Shown: positions 25,393-34,538, numbered from the stretch's first letter. The stretch: DNA of 54,672 nt from Pacificibacter marinus (GCF_018860505.1 NZ_JAHKPU010000038.1:1-54672), one strand, 5' to 3'. Numbers and translations: made by a program. The notes: generated by a model from the sequence alone, not told the origin.

Positions 25393-26280
25393 TTATCCTT
25401 TTACTGATCCAGCGGTCAAACCGCGGATGAAATATTTGCCGGCAACGACATACACCAAGATCGTCGGCAAGGCCGCGATGATGGAAGCCGCGAAATCGAC
25501 GTTGTATTCTTTGACGCCTGTTGTCGTATTCACCATATTGTTGAGCGCCACGATCACAGGCTGCCCATCCCCGTTTGAAAAGGACGCGCCGAACAGAAAA
25601 TCGTTCCACATATTGGTGAACTGCCAAATGATGTTGACCACGATAATCGGCGGCGACAACGGCACGATGATGTACCAAAGGGTCGAAAAGAAACCCGCGC
25701 CATCAATCGTTGCGGCTTTGACCAAATCATCGGGAATGGAAACATAGTAATTGCGGAAAAACAGCGTGCTGAACGGAATGCCATAAAGCGTCAACACAAG
25801 CGCCAATCCGAATGGCGTGTTGGAAATGCCGAACACGCCCAATGTCTGCGCCATCGGCAACAAAATCGCTTGGAACGGCACAAAGCAACCCAACAGCATC
25901 AAGCCAAAGACAAGATTTGCACCGCGAAATTTCCATTTGGTCAGTGCATATCCGTTTAAAACGCCAAGAATTGTTGTCACCAAAACGCTGGGGATCACGA
26001 CCTTGAGTGAGATCCAAAAGTGACTGCTCAGGCCGCTGCATTTGGTCCCGATACAGGCCTCACCCCATGCCTTTGTCCACGCATCGAATGTAATTTCACG
26101 TGGAAAAGCAATGATTGTCCCGCTTTTGATTTCTGCAAGCGGGCGTACCGAAGTGCTTAACATGATCAAGAACGGCATCATATAAATCACAGCGCAAAAG
26201 ATCAGGCAGCCATAGATAAAGCCGCGTCCTAAAACATGGCTGAACGACAATCGACCGGCTGAATAATTCACATCAATCAT
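25393..26280 (-). CDS. CUT1 sugar ABC transporter permease (GtsC/MalG type)
   Basis: 295 residues with six hydrophobic helices and an EAA loop resembling DDLVKAATIDGAGFFSTLWYIIVPL. It overlaps the preceding permease gene by 8 bp, indicating coupling. It is the membrane partner of the protein encoded at 26273-27205. Confidence 0.92.
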   Translation of the reverse strand: MIDVNYSAGRLSFSHVLGRGFIYGCLIFCAVIYMMPFLIMLSTSVRPLAEIKSGTIIAFPREITFDAWTKAWGEACIGTKCSGLSSHFWISLKVVIPSVLVTTILGVLNGYALTKWKFRGANLVFGLMLLGCFVPFQAILLPMAQTLGVFGISNTPFGLALVLTLYGIPFSTLFFRNYYVSIPDDLVKAATIDGAGFFSTLWYIIVPLSPPIIVVNIIWQFTNMWNDFLFGASFSNGDGQPVIVALNNMVNTTTGVKEYNVDFAASIIAALPTILVYVVAGKYFIRGLTAGSVKG

Positions 26281-27205
26281 GGGTTTGCTCCCGCAGCTGT
26301 GAGTAGAAATAAGGAACCATGATCGCCATAATCGTCACCAACATCATTATGGCACTGGCGGCACCAACTCCCAATTGATTGCGTTGGAATGACATCGCGA
26401 ACATAAACGTCGCAGGTAAATCAGAGGCCACACCAGGCCCGCCTGCAGTCATCGCGACGACAAGATCGTAGCTCTTGATCGCAAGATGCGCGAGAATGAC
26501 AATCGCACTCAAAAACACCGGTTTAATCGATGGAATGATGATGGTGGTGTAGATGCGCGGCAGGCTTGCCCCATCCAAATAGGCCGCCTTGATGATCTCT
26601 TGATCGACACCACGTAGCGCGGCCAAAAACAACGCCATCACAAACCCTGAGGCCTGCCAAACTGCAGCAATCACCAACGTATAGATCACCATGTCGCGAT
26701 CAATGATCCAGTCAAAGGTAAAGCTGTCAAACCCGAGATCGCGCACAAACTTTTGCAATCCAAGTCCGGGGTTGAGAATCCATTTCCACGCTGTGCCAGT
26801 CACAATAAAAGACAGCGCCATCGGATACAAAAAAATGGTGCGCAACGCGCCTTCCATACGGATACGTTGATCGAGCAAAATGGCCAAAAAGATACCGATA
26901 ACCAAGCTGCACACAATATACAGGCTGCCAAAAACAAACATGTTCTTCAGCGCAATATGCCAGCGGGTCATCGACCACAGCCGCTCATATTGCGACAATC
27001 CCGCAAATTCGTAATTGGGCAACATTCTTGATTCAGAGACAGAAATGTAGCCTGTCCAAAGGATAAAACCGTAGACCACGATCAGGATAGCGAAAAAAGA
27101 TGGGGCGATCACGATCTGCGAGAGCCGCCCCTGTAACCAGAACATCATATCGCTGCGACGATGCGTGTCGCGCGATCTGTCCTGCGACTGTGTTGCGTGT
27201 GACAT
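26273..27205 (-). CDS. CUT1 sugar ABC transporter permease (GtsB/MalF type)
   Basis: 310 residues with an amphipathic N-terminus followed by six helices and the EAA loop DQEIIKAAYLDGASLPRIYTTIIIP. ATG 27205 follows AAAGGTGGATCT; a longer frame to 27286 would use a TTG located within the hairpin behind the binding-protein gene and is rejected. Confidence 0.92.
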   Translation of the reverse strand: MSHATQSQDRSRDTHRRSDMMFWLQGRLSQIVIAPSFFAILIVVYGFILWTGYISVSESRMLPNYEFAGLSQYERLWSMTRWHIALKNMFVFGSLYIVCSLVIGIFLAILLDQRIRMEGALRTIFLYPMALSFIVTGTAWKWILNPGLGLQKFVRDLGFDSFTFDWIIDRDMVIYTLVIAAVWQASGFVMALFLAALRGVDQEIIKAAYLDGASLPRIYTTIIIPSIKPVFLSAIVILAHLAIKSYDLVVAMTAGGPGVASDLPATFMFAMSFQRNQLGVGAASAIMMLVTIMAIMVPYFYSQLREQTHD

Positions 27206-27255
27206 AGATCCACCTTTTGTGGGCCCGCGACCCTCAGGACGCGGCATTAGAAAAA

Positions 27256-27285
27256 TGTGCCGCCCCGAAATCACAGGGCGGCACA
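27256..27285 (-). promoter_or_regulatory. Intercistronic hairpin after the glucose-type binding-protein gene
   Basis: TGTGCCGCCC (27256-27265) and GGGCGGCACA (27276-27285) form a perfect 10-bp stem with a 10-nt loop, just behind the stop of the binding-protein gene and before the permease gene. On the - strand a TTTTTC tract follows the stem, so partial termination is plausible. Confidence 0.75.
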
Positions 27286-27301
27286 ATGGGAGGCGTGAAA
27301 T

Positions 27302-28561
27302 TTAGTTTGCCAATTCGATGGCTTCGACGAGACGCTCAACCGCCTCTTCAGAGCTCATATCCGAATTGAAATGCTCGGTGACCACTTCGATAATCGCCCC
27401 CCTATTTGCGCTAGACGTCGCGATTTCATGTGCCATTGAGGGCACAAGTTTGCCATTTTCCAAGGTCGCATCGAGATCGGTCATGGATTGCACAGCACAG
27501 GCATCAAACTGATCGCGCGCCACACCTAAACGCGCAGGAATAGCGCCCTTGTGCAGGTTGTAGGCAATCTGCACCTCTTCAGTCAGCAACAGATGTGCCA
27601 TCAATTCACGACCAGCGATTTCGTCTTCAGTAGCATTGGAATCATCAAAGAACGCAAAGCTGTCAGGGTTCATAATATAGCCGCCTTGATTTGGCGCGGC
27701 GGCACATAGAAAATCTTCTCCTGGCACAAGATCAGCGGCCATAAATTCTCCTTTGGCCCAATCACCCATGATCTGAATGGCAGCGTCGCCGTTCATCACC
27801 ATCGTCGTTGCAAGGTTCCAATCGCGACCTGAGAAGTTGTCATCGACATAGCCACGCATCCGGCGCATTTGGTCAAACACGGCAATCATCGTATCGCTGC
27901 GCAGAGTGTCTGGATCAACATCCACAAAGGCTTTGCGGAAGAAATCAGACCCGCCAAGTCCGAGAGCCACCACTTCGAAAATCGTCGCGTCTTGCCAAGG
28001 TTGACCACCATGGGCCAACGGCGTGATGCCAGCAGCCATAAGTTTATCGGCTAGTGCGTTAAATTCATCCCAAGTAGTTGGCACTGTGCCGTCGACTTTG
28101 GCCAAAAGATCAGGGTTGATCCACATCCAATCAATCCGGTGAATGTCAGTCGGAACGGCGGAAAACACCCCGTCCACCTTAACGATTTCGGCCAAAAGCG
28201 GTGGTAGAATTTCGTTCCAGTTGTCGCGTTCCGCAACGCCTTCGAGGTTGGCCAGCGCGCCCGCATTGGCCCATTCGGTCACAACAGGACCCTTCAAAAT
28301 AGTCATCCCAGGAGGATCACCCGCCAAAACACGCGAGCGCAAAACAGTGTTCATCGCATCGCCGCCACCGCCTGATACGGGTTGATCAACCCAAGTGCCG
28401 CCAGCCGCTTTAAATGCATCTGCAAAGGTGTTGATCGCAAGCGACTCGCCGCCCGACGTCCAATAGTGCAGAACCTCAATTGACGGGTCCGCCGTGGCCG
28501 CACCCGTTGCCATAGCCGAAATCAACGCCGTACTCGCTAGGATATTTCTATAGATCTTCAT
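27302..28561 (-). CDS. Glucose/mannose-type sugar-binding protein (GtsA-like)
   Basis: 419 residues with signal peptide (NILASTALISAMATGAATA) and the SBP_bac_1 pattern typical of glucose/mannose binders: VLHYWTSGGESLAINTF at the mature start, GGGGDAMNTVLRSRVLAGDPP and YNLHKGAIPAR near the end. ATG 28561 follows AGGGAGGGACACC. It is the first gene of the transporter operon. The closest characterised class I recognise is the GtsA/glucose group; the ligand is inferred. Confidence 0.9.
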   Translation of the reverse strand: MKIYRNILASTALISAMATGAATADPSIEVLHYWTSGGESLAINTFADAFKAAGGTWVDQPVSGGGGDAMNTVLRSRVLAGDPPGMTILKGPVVTEWANAGALANLEGVAERDNWNEILPPLLAEIVKVDGVFSAVPTDIHRIDWMWINPDLLAKVDGTVPTTWDEFNALADKLMAAGITPLAHGGQPWQDATIFEVVALGLGGSDFFRKAFVDVDPDTLRSDTMIAVFDQMRRMRGYVDDNFSGRDWNLATTMVMNGDAAIQIMGDWAKGEFMAADLVPGEDFLCAAAPNQGGYIMNPDSFAFFDDSNATEDEIAGRELMAHLLLTEEVQIAYNLHKGAIPARLGVARDQFDACAVQSMTDLDATLENGKLVPSMAHEIATSSANRGAIIEVVTEHFNSDMSSEEAVERLVEAIELAN

Positions 28562-28747
28562 GGTGTCCCTCCCTAAAATTGTAAAGCGTCTCAACCCGCC
28601 TCCTCGCAGGCCTAAACGCTGACCATTAACTTGGCGCAAACCAGTCCGCGCGACAGTTGTAGATTGGTTTCAGGGTTGTAATTTTCTGATACAAACCACC
28701 CAACATATCCTCGAAAACGGCATCAAACCGCGTGCTATTGATCGGTT

Positions 28748-29731
28748 TTATTTGATGATCGGCGTTTTGCTGCGATCAAAGGTGACGGCCACGCCAAACA
28801 CGATCATCGCGCCCAAAAGCGCCTGTTGGAAATATTGGTCCACACCGACGACGTTCAATCCGTTGTCAAGCAGGCTGAGAAACAAAGCCCCGAACAATAC
28901 GTTCACAATCCCGCCTGATCCGCCGGTCAAAGCCGTACCGCCGACCACAACTGCTGCGATCGAGTTCAGCACATAGGGCGTGCCGACAACCGGATCGCCA
29001 CCGTAGCGGATCGATGATATGATAATGCCAACAATGGCCGCGCAGCCACCTGAGATCATGAACGCAATGCAGCGGTTGCGGACGATATCCGTGCCCGACA
29101 TCCAAGACATGCGGATATTGCTGCCGATATAGTAAATGTTGCGCCCAGTTATGGAAAATCGCAAGAAGGCCCCCAACGTCAAAAAGGTCGCGACGCCAAT
29201 GTAAAAGCTGTTCGACATACCTAAAATCTTGCCGTCGATCAGTTCAAAATAGCCATAATCGCTTGGCGACGCGCTGATGGATCGAGGCGAGACCAAATAG
29301 GCCAGACTGGTGATAATCCCCCCCGTGCCGAGAGTGGCGATGAACGACGGGATTTTTACAATGGTCAAAATCAACCCGTTGATTAGCCCAAACATCACCC
29401 CTGCAAACAGGCAAATCGGAAAGGCGAAATACCCGACTTCGCCAACCAACAGCACAAATAAGACAGAGACAAACGAGATGACGCCCCCAACCGAAAGATC
29501 AATGCCGCCAATCAAAATCACAAACATCTGACCCAATGCCACGATCATCAAAATCGCGCCAAAGCTCAGGATGGTATTGATGTTATAGGCCGACAAAAAT
29601 GTACTGTTGGCCAGCGCCAGCACTGTGCCCAAAACAATAATCATGAATATGGTCAAATGCACGGGCTGAAGGCGTACTGGCAGCATGGCGAAGACACGGC
29701 GACCAAGGCCCATATGAGTGGTGTTTTTCAA
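28748..29731 (-). CDS. CUT2 sugar ABC transporter permease (RbsC type), last gene of operon
   Basis: About 327 residues, BPD_transp_2 family, with LIGGIDLSVGGVISF, TLGTGGIITSLAYL and AAVVVGGTALTGGSGG. A TTG at 29731 is the preferred start because AGGGAGAAGTAAC precedes it; ATG 29713 is the alternative. It is the second of two different permeases in this operon, so the channel is probably a heterodimer, as in galactofuranose-type (YtfT/YjfF) importers. Confidence 0.9.
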   Translation of the reverse strand: MKNTTHMGLGRRVFAMLPVRLQPVHLTIFMIIVLGTVLALANSTFLSAYNINTILSFGAILMIVALGQMFVILIGGIDLSVGGVISFVSVLFVLLVGEVGYFAFPICLFAGVMFGLINGLILTIVKIPSFIATLGTGGIITSLAYLVSPRSISASPSDYGYFELIDGKILGMSNSFYIGVATFLTLGAFLRFSITGRNIYYIGSNIRMSWMSGTDIVRNRCIAFMISGGCAAIVGIIISSIRYGGDPVVGTPYVLNSIAAVVVGGTALTGGSGGIVNVLFGALFLSLLDNGLNVVGVDQYFQQALLGAMIVFGVAVTFDRSKTPIIK

Positions 29732-29764
29732 GTTACTTCTCCCTATGATATCACTCAATCGTCG

Positions 29765-31303
29765 TTAAACGATCAACTTGATAAGGTCTGTTGGTGTGGG
29801 TTTATGCTCCGGTGCTGCGTCCAAAACGTCGACGACTTTGCGCTCGCTCATGACCACCATTTTATTGGCCAGCCCTGTGTCTTCTTCCAAGGTGTCGCAC
29901 ATTATGATCATGGCGATCCCCGCTTTGGAAAACTTGCGAATAAGACGGTACACTTCGTCTTTCGCGCCGATATCGATGCCGCGAGTGGGGTGGTCCAAGA
30001 TCAAAACTTTGACGTTTGAACTGAGCCATTTTGACAGAATGATCTTTTGTTGATTGCCGCCCGATAGACCGGAACAGGCTGCATGAATTGTCGGCGTTTT
30101 CACCAGACATTCGGCCACCCATTCATGCGCATGTTCGATTTCTTTGCGCCGATGGATCGCCCCTGCGGTCTTCAGCCGGTCAAGCACGAGATGGTTCATA
30201 TTGTCCATCACACTCATATTCAAAGCCAGCCCTTCTTCGCGACGCTCAACTGGCACATGTCCGATTCCAGCGCGCACTGCGGCCTGTGGCGACCCTTTGG
30301 CGGGCGTGACGCCATCGACCCAAACCGTACCTGTGTCGTGGCTTTTTGTACCGGCGATACAGGCACAAAGCTCTTCTTTGCCGGACCCGATCAAACCCAC
30401 AAGGCTGACAATTTCGCCCGCACGCAATTCAAAGCTAAGCGGCTCAAAAGCACCTCTTAGGCCCAGATCTTCGACTTTGAACACCACATCGCCGTCAGGC
30501 GTATGTTGATCTGTTTCCCTGAACCGATCACCTGAAAATTCGCTGCCCACCAAAAGCCGTTCGATATCGGCCACTTGCATCCCTGCGGCAGGAATTTGAG
30601 TGACATTATCGCCGTCTTTCAGCACATGCAGACGATCACAATTTTCCAAAACTTCTTGCAAGCGATGGGAAATAAAGATGATTGACATCCGTTGTTTCAA
30701 CTCTTGCAGAATTTCAAATAACGTGTCCCGTTCTCCGTCATTCAACACCGTTGTTGGCTCATCCAAAATAACAATCGGGTTTTGTGCTCCATATTGTTCT
30801 GCCAGCCAAAGCACCCGCGCAATCTCGATCATTTGTTTGGCCGCAGGCGCAAATTGAGACACAGGTTCCGTGACATCGATATCCAGTTTCATCGTCGCCA
30901 TCAGCCGCCGCGCCTCTTGAACCATCGCGCGCCGCGAAATCACACCGCGTTGCATGAAATCGCGCTCGTGGCACAGAAACAGATTTTCCATCACCGACAG
31001 GTTCGGAAGCAAAGACCCCTCTTGAAACACCCCGCCGATGCCTTTTTTGATGGCATCAACCGGGCCAAGCAATTTGGTCGCTTGGCCATTCAACTGAATT
31101 TCACCGTCATCAGGCTGGTGTATCCCGATCATGATTTTGGTCATCACCGATTTGCCCGCGCCGTTTTCACCCAAAAGTCCCAAAATTTCGTTTGGACGTA
31201 CTTCAAAGTCGATATTTCTCAAGGCGGAAACACCCGGAAAGCGTTTTCCAATACCGATCATTTTCAAAACAGGCTGTGCGCCAAACGTTGTTTGAACAGT
31301 CAT
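29765..31303 (-). CDS. CUT2 sugar ABC transporter ATP-binding protein with altered second Walker B
   Basis: 512 residues with two fused NBDs. NBD1: GENGAGKSV, QMIEIARVLW, VILDEPTTVLND. NBD2: GLIGSGKEEL, LSGGNQQKIILSKWL and VLILDHPTRGID, where His stands in place of the catalytic Glu of the usual LDEP. One ATP site may therefore be inactive or regulatory. ATG 31303 follows AGGGGACAAGC. It works with the permeases on either side and the binding protein at 32480-33526. Confidence 0.92.
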   Translation of the reverse strand: MTVQTTFGAQPVLKMIGIGKRFPGVSALRNIDFEVRPNEILGLLGENGAGKSVMTKIMIGIHQPDDGEIQLNGQATKLLGPVDAIKKGIGGVFQEGSLLPNLSVMENLFLCHERDFMQRGVISRRAMVQEARRLMATMKLDIDVTEPVSQFAPAAKQMIEIARVLWLAEQYGAQNPIVILDEPTTVLNDGERDTLFEILQELKQRMSIIFISHRLQEVLENCDRLHVLKDGDNVTQIPAAGMQVADIERLLVGSEFSGDRFRETDQHTPDGDVVFKVEDLGLRGAFEPLSFELRAGEIVSLVGLIGSGKEELCACIAGTKSHDTGTVWVDGVTPAKGSPQAAVRAGIGHVPVERREEGLALNMSVMDNMNHLVLDRLKTAGAIHRRKEIEHAHEWVAECLVKTPTIHAACSGLSGGNQQKIILSKWLSSNVKVLILDHPTRGIDIGAKDEVYRLIRKFSKAGIAMIIMCDTLEEDTGLANKMVVMSERKVVDVLDAAPEHKPTPTDLIKLIV

Positions 31304-31313
31304 GCTTGTCCCC

Positions 31314-32291
31314 TCATTTTATAAATCCGAGCTTTTTACGATCGATCGTCAGAGCCACAGCCACGATCAACACCACCCCATTCACCGCAGTTTGCGCGTA
31401 AGGGTTCACCGCCATCAAAACCATTCCGTTGTTCAAAACCGCCAGAATAAGCGCGCCAAGAAAGGCATTTTTCGCGCCGCCAACACCGCCCGTCAGGGCG
31501 ACCCCACCGACAACAACTGCGGTGATGGTTGGAAACAACAGATTGAGCCCTGCCCGTGACGTGGCCGACCCCATCCGCGTCACCAACAGCAACGCACCAA
31601 TGCCATACAGACAGCCCGCAAGGGTGAACGCGAGGGTCTTCACCCGATCAACATTTACGCCCAACTGTTTGGCCAAGGCCTCGTCTCCGCCAATGGCATA
31701 AAGATGTCGCCCAAAGGGAGTGCGATCTTGTAAAAACTGCACAAAGGTCGTCACGAAAACCGCAATCAACACGACATTTGCAATGCCAAAAGGGGCGGCG
31801 TGGATAAAATTTTGAATCCGGTCATCTTGTAGGCTGACGATCTGGGATTTGTTGATGTAGACCGCGACCCCATACAAAACAAAACTCATCCCTAGAGTGG
31901 TGATGAACGACGGTATGCGCAGTTTCGTGTGCGTCAGCCCCGTCAATAAACCCGCAAGACCGCCTACCGCAATCGTGATCGGAATGATCCACAGACCAAC
32001 ATCATAAGTTGTATATTTGTTTGCCATCAGCGTACCGGTGAAAACCGCACATAGGGCCACCACGCCTTGCAACGACAGATCAATGCCGCCAATGACGATC
32101 GTCATATGCACCCCAATCGCCAGGATCGCGGGGATCGCGGTGAGGCTGAGAATGACTTGGATATTGGACATCGTCAGGCTTTTTCCAGCCGTGCCGATGA
32201 AAAAGATCGTCGTAATCAAGGCGAGCGAAATGAGTTGGGTGGCAACGCCTGAGCGGCGTATCCAACGAAGACTTGAGTGTAGGGCCTGCAT
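31314..32291 (-). CDS. CUT2 sugar ABC transporter permease (RbsC type), first of two
   Basis: 325 residues with VIGGIDLSLQGVVALC, TLGMSFVLYGVAVYI and AVVVGGVALTGGVGGAKNAFLGALI. ATG 32291 follows GAGGAAGAAGCC; an upstream frame to 32432 extends through the intercistronic hairpin region and is rejected. It is clearly different in sequence from the permease at 28748-29731, so this is not a recent duplication. Confidence 0.92.
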   Translation of the reverse strand: MQALHSSLRWIRRSGVATQLISLALITTIFFIGTAGKSLTMSNIQVILSLTAIPAILAIGVHMTIVIGGIDLSLQGVVALCAVFTGTLMANKYTTYDVGLWIIPITIAVGGLAGLLTGLTHTKLRIPSFITTLGMSFVLYGVAVYINKSQIVSLQDDRIQNFIHAAPFGIANVVLIAVFVTTFVQFLQDRTPFGRHLYAIGGDEALAKQLGVNVDRVKTLAFTLAGCLYGIGALLLVTRMGSATSRAGLNLLFPTITAVVVGGVALTGGVGGAKNAFLGALILAVLNNGMVLMAVNPYAQTAVNGVVLIVAVALTIDRKKLGFIK

Positions 32292-32431
32292 GGCTTCTTC
32301 CTCTTTGAAATAAATGCGCGTGTTGGTTTTGCGCTGCGATTTATGCTCGCAGCCATCGATGAGGCTTGCCCTGCCGCGTTGTGACGGGTTTGTGTCGCGA
32401 AAAATACGGATGGCTTTTGAAAGACTATACA

Positions 32432-32457
32432 AGCGGGCGCCGTCACCGACGCCCGCT
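32432..32457 (-). promoter_or_regulatory. Intercistronic hairpin after the CUT2 binding-protein gene
   Basis: AGCGGGCG (32432-32439) and CGCCCGCT (32450-32457) form an 8-bp GC-rich stem with a 10-nt loop, 22 bp past the binding-protein stop. No T run follows on the - strand. This fits differential expression of the binding protein over the downstream permease and ATPase. Confidence 0.7.
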
Positions 32458-32479
32458 CAAAGGTGACTGTCTCTCTGCG

Positions 32480-33526
32480 CTATTCAGCAGCAGAAACCCA
32501 TTGTGCATAATAGTCTGTGAGATCGTATTCTGGCATCGTGTTGAACACTTCTTCGACAAAGGTTTCCACATTATCGGCGTTCACCTGAGTGCCCGAAATC
32601 ATGAAAGCACGGTGCTCAGCTGGCGTAGTAGACGGATCCAGATCGCCATTTTTTGCAGCCAGTGCCATGGTCAGGCCAAGCTGAGATTGATACCGAGAGT
32701 CCATGAATTCCGTCGAGGACAGCGTGCCATCAATGATCGCATCAAACGCATCTGGAATACCGTCGGTGCCAGATACTTTCACAGCACCTGCATCGCTAGT
32801 TTCTTTGAGCGCAGCAATAGCACCAATCGCCATATTGTCGTTGGCAGTCCAAATACCATCCACATCAGGATGAGCCGCAAGCAACTGTTTGGTCACCTCA
32901 TAGGCGCGGTTTGTGTCCCAATCCGCAGCTTCCCATTGCAGCAATTCCACACCGGGGTTCTCAGCCAAAGCTTTTTGCAGACCTTTAAAACGACCAATGG
33001 CGGCATTGTTCGATAGCATACCTTGCACGGCAATGACGGAGCCCTCATTAGGCGTCTCGAATGTTTTGAACAGCTCGATGGCATTGTAATAACCTTGCTG
33101 TTCCGCATCAAAGGTAATGTGTGCAACCCAGTGCGGATAGCTAGAGGGGCTGACTTCGTCTGGCTTGTTCCACCAGTTCACCCAATAAACGCCGGCATCC
33201 TCAAGGATCTTGGCAATCGGCACCACATCAGGGCCCTCATTGGGATCAATGTTCACAACCATATTGCCGCCAGTCCGTGCAATTTGCGCGCGCAGATCGG
33301 CGAATTGTTTCTGGCTGTTACCTTCGCTGCTCAGCACACTCACCGGCAAGCCAAGACGTTCGCCAAGCGCATGTGCGCCTGCCGCGTAATTGGCGTGATA
33401 CGGGTTATCAAGACCGCGGATCATAACGACAAGCGTCGTCTCATCATCGGCAAATGCGGGTGTCAACAAAGACACGCAGAGCCCAAGCCCCATCGCGAGA
33501 CCGACTATAGTTTTCTTGAATTTCAT
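32480..33526 (-). CDS. Periplasmic sugar-binding protein (Peripla_BP_4)
   Basis: 348 residues with signal peptide (TIVGLAMGLGLCVSLLTPAFA) and two lobes: VVMIRGLDNPYHANYAAGAHAL, VVNIDPNEGPDVVPIAKILEDAGVYWVNWWN, VDGIWTANDNMAIGAIAALKE. The aromatic YWVNWWN strand is likely to line the sugar site. ATG 33526 follows AAGGAGGAGATCC. It is the first gene of a four-gene importer operon lacking a catabolic enzyme, so the sugar remains open. Confidence 0.9.
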   Translation of the reverse strand: MKFKKTIVGLAMGLGLCVSLLTPAFADDETTLVVMIRGLDNPYHANYAAGAHALGERLGLPVSVLSSEGNSQKQFADLRAQIARTGGNMVVNIDPNEGPDVVPIAKILEDAGVYWVNWWNKPDEVSPSSYPHWVAHITFDAEQQGYYNAIELFKTFETPNEGSVIAVQGMLSNNAAIGRFKGLQKALAENPGVELLQWEAADWDTNRAYEVTKQLLAAHPDVDGIWTANDNMAIGAIAALKETSDAGAVKVSGTDGIPDAFDAIIDGTLSSTEFMDSRYQSQLGLTMALAAKNGDLDPSTTPAEHRAFMISGTQVNADNVETFVEEVFNTMPEYDLTDYYAQWVSAAE

Positions 33527-33926
33527 CTTGGATCTCCTCCTTAGAATGACGTCGTGCTAACCGCGTTCTCCTCCCGCAGCAGCTGACACCATATGGTCGC
33601 CTAGATCGTCCCAGATCCGCACTAAGTTATTGGTTTCAAATTCGTAAATTAGAGATACATGTCCGAGTTAACGACACGCGACCACCAAACAGGATAGAAA
33701 ATTTTGTGTTTATAATTAATAGATTACGATCACATCACTGATTTTCTACGCGACAGATAAATGGACATTAATCAACAAAGATTCTGTTAAGCAATTATAT
33801 TTAAACACAAAACCTTGCACCATAGCGCCATGCAACAACAGCGACGTGCGAATGTATTAAATTGATACAATTGCGTCGCAGGAAAGGTCTGCTTTGAGAA
33901 CAGCATCAAAACGCAACATAAAAGAA
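33527..33926. promoter_or_regulatory. AT-rich upstream region with an 11-bp inverted pair
   Basis: 400 bp without a gene between the binding-protein gene and the IS element. TTTTGTGTTTA (33702-33712) and its exact reverse complement TAAACACAAAA (33802-33812) lie 89 bp apart. They could be two operator sites for an unlinked regulator of the importer. The rest is AT-rich and shows nothing else I can name. Confidence 0.45.
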
Positions 33927-33987
33927 TGACCTGAGCCCCAAGTCTCCTCCAGCTTTGCGCGGAGGCCTTGTGGTTAAATCTTTGGCG

Positions 33988-34277
33988 TTAGGCAGCCATC
34001 TTGTCCATCGCTTTTCTCTGCAAAAATTCCATCGGTGTCAGGTTGCCCAATGCTGAATGTGGTCTGCGCCAGTTGTAATCCTCCTGCCATTCTTCAAGCG
34101 TTTTGCGGGCATCGCGCAATGTGCCAAACAGCGCTTCGTTGAGACATTCGTCTCGAAGCTTGCCGTTGAAGCGCATCATAAAGCCGTTCTGCTGGGGCTT
34201 TCCAGGCGCGATGTAATGCCAATCGATACCCGTTTCCTGAACCCATTTGAGGATCGCCATACTGGTGAACTCAGTGC
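33988..34277 (-). pseudogene. IS3-family transposase OrfB, C-terminal remnant
   Basis: The surviving part reads [12 protein letters not shown], then [12 protein letters not shown] and the terminal [18 protein letters not shown] of an rve integrase domain. The first part of the gene is reduced to the ATGGTGACGCC start codons overlapping the end of orfA. The deletion junction is occupied by a family A element (34278-34318). Confidence 0.8.
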
Positions 34278-34318
34278 CCCTCTCGGCAGATTGCTGTGCA
34301 ATAGCCTGCCGGGCAATG
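34278..34318 (-). repeat. Family A twin-hairpin insertion element, copy 4 (at a deletion junction)
   Basis: On the - strand: CATTGCCCGGCAGG, CTATTGCACAGCAATCTG (ATTGC/GCAAT hairpin with ACA loop), then CCGAGAGGG. The left flank is the very start of orfB and the right flank is GTEFTS from far inside orfB, so the element lies exactly where several hundred bases of the IS are missing. Confidence 0.78.
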
Positions 34319-34362
34319 AACGGGCGTCACCATTTTTTTGAATTGATGTCTCTCAGCATGGC

Positions 34363-34403
34363 GCGCGCCCATTGTCCTCGGACCAATGGCGGACAAGGCC
34401 ACG
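34363..34403 (-). repeat. Family B ~40-bp insertion element, copy 2
   Basis: On the - strand it contains GGCCTTGTCCGCCATTGG and then TCCGAGGACAATGGGCG. CCATT and AATGG pair, and GTCC/GGAC can extend the stem inside. The flanking codons QMLE and AMLRDINSKKW of orfA fix the borders. It matches the copy at 2419-2458 over nearly its full length although the host position differs. Confidence 0.8.
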
Positions 34404-34538
34404 CTCCAACATCTGCTCCGCCAACAACTTCTTCAGTTTGCCGTTCTCATCTTCCAAAGCCCGCAACCGCTTCGCATCCGACGGTTCCATGCCGCCATAC
34501 TTCGATTTATATTTATAGAACGTCGTCGAACTGATCCC

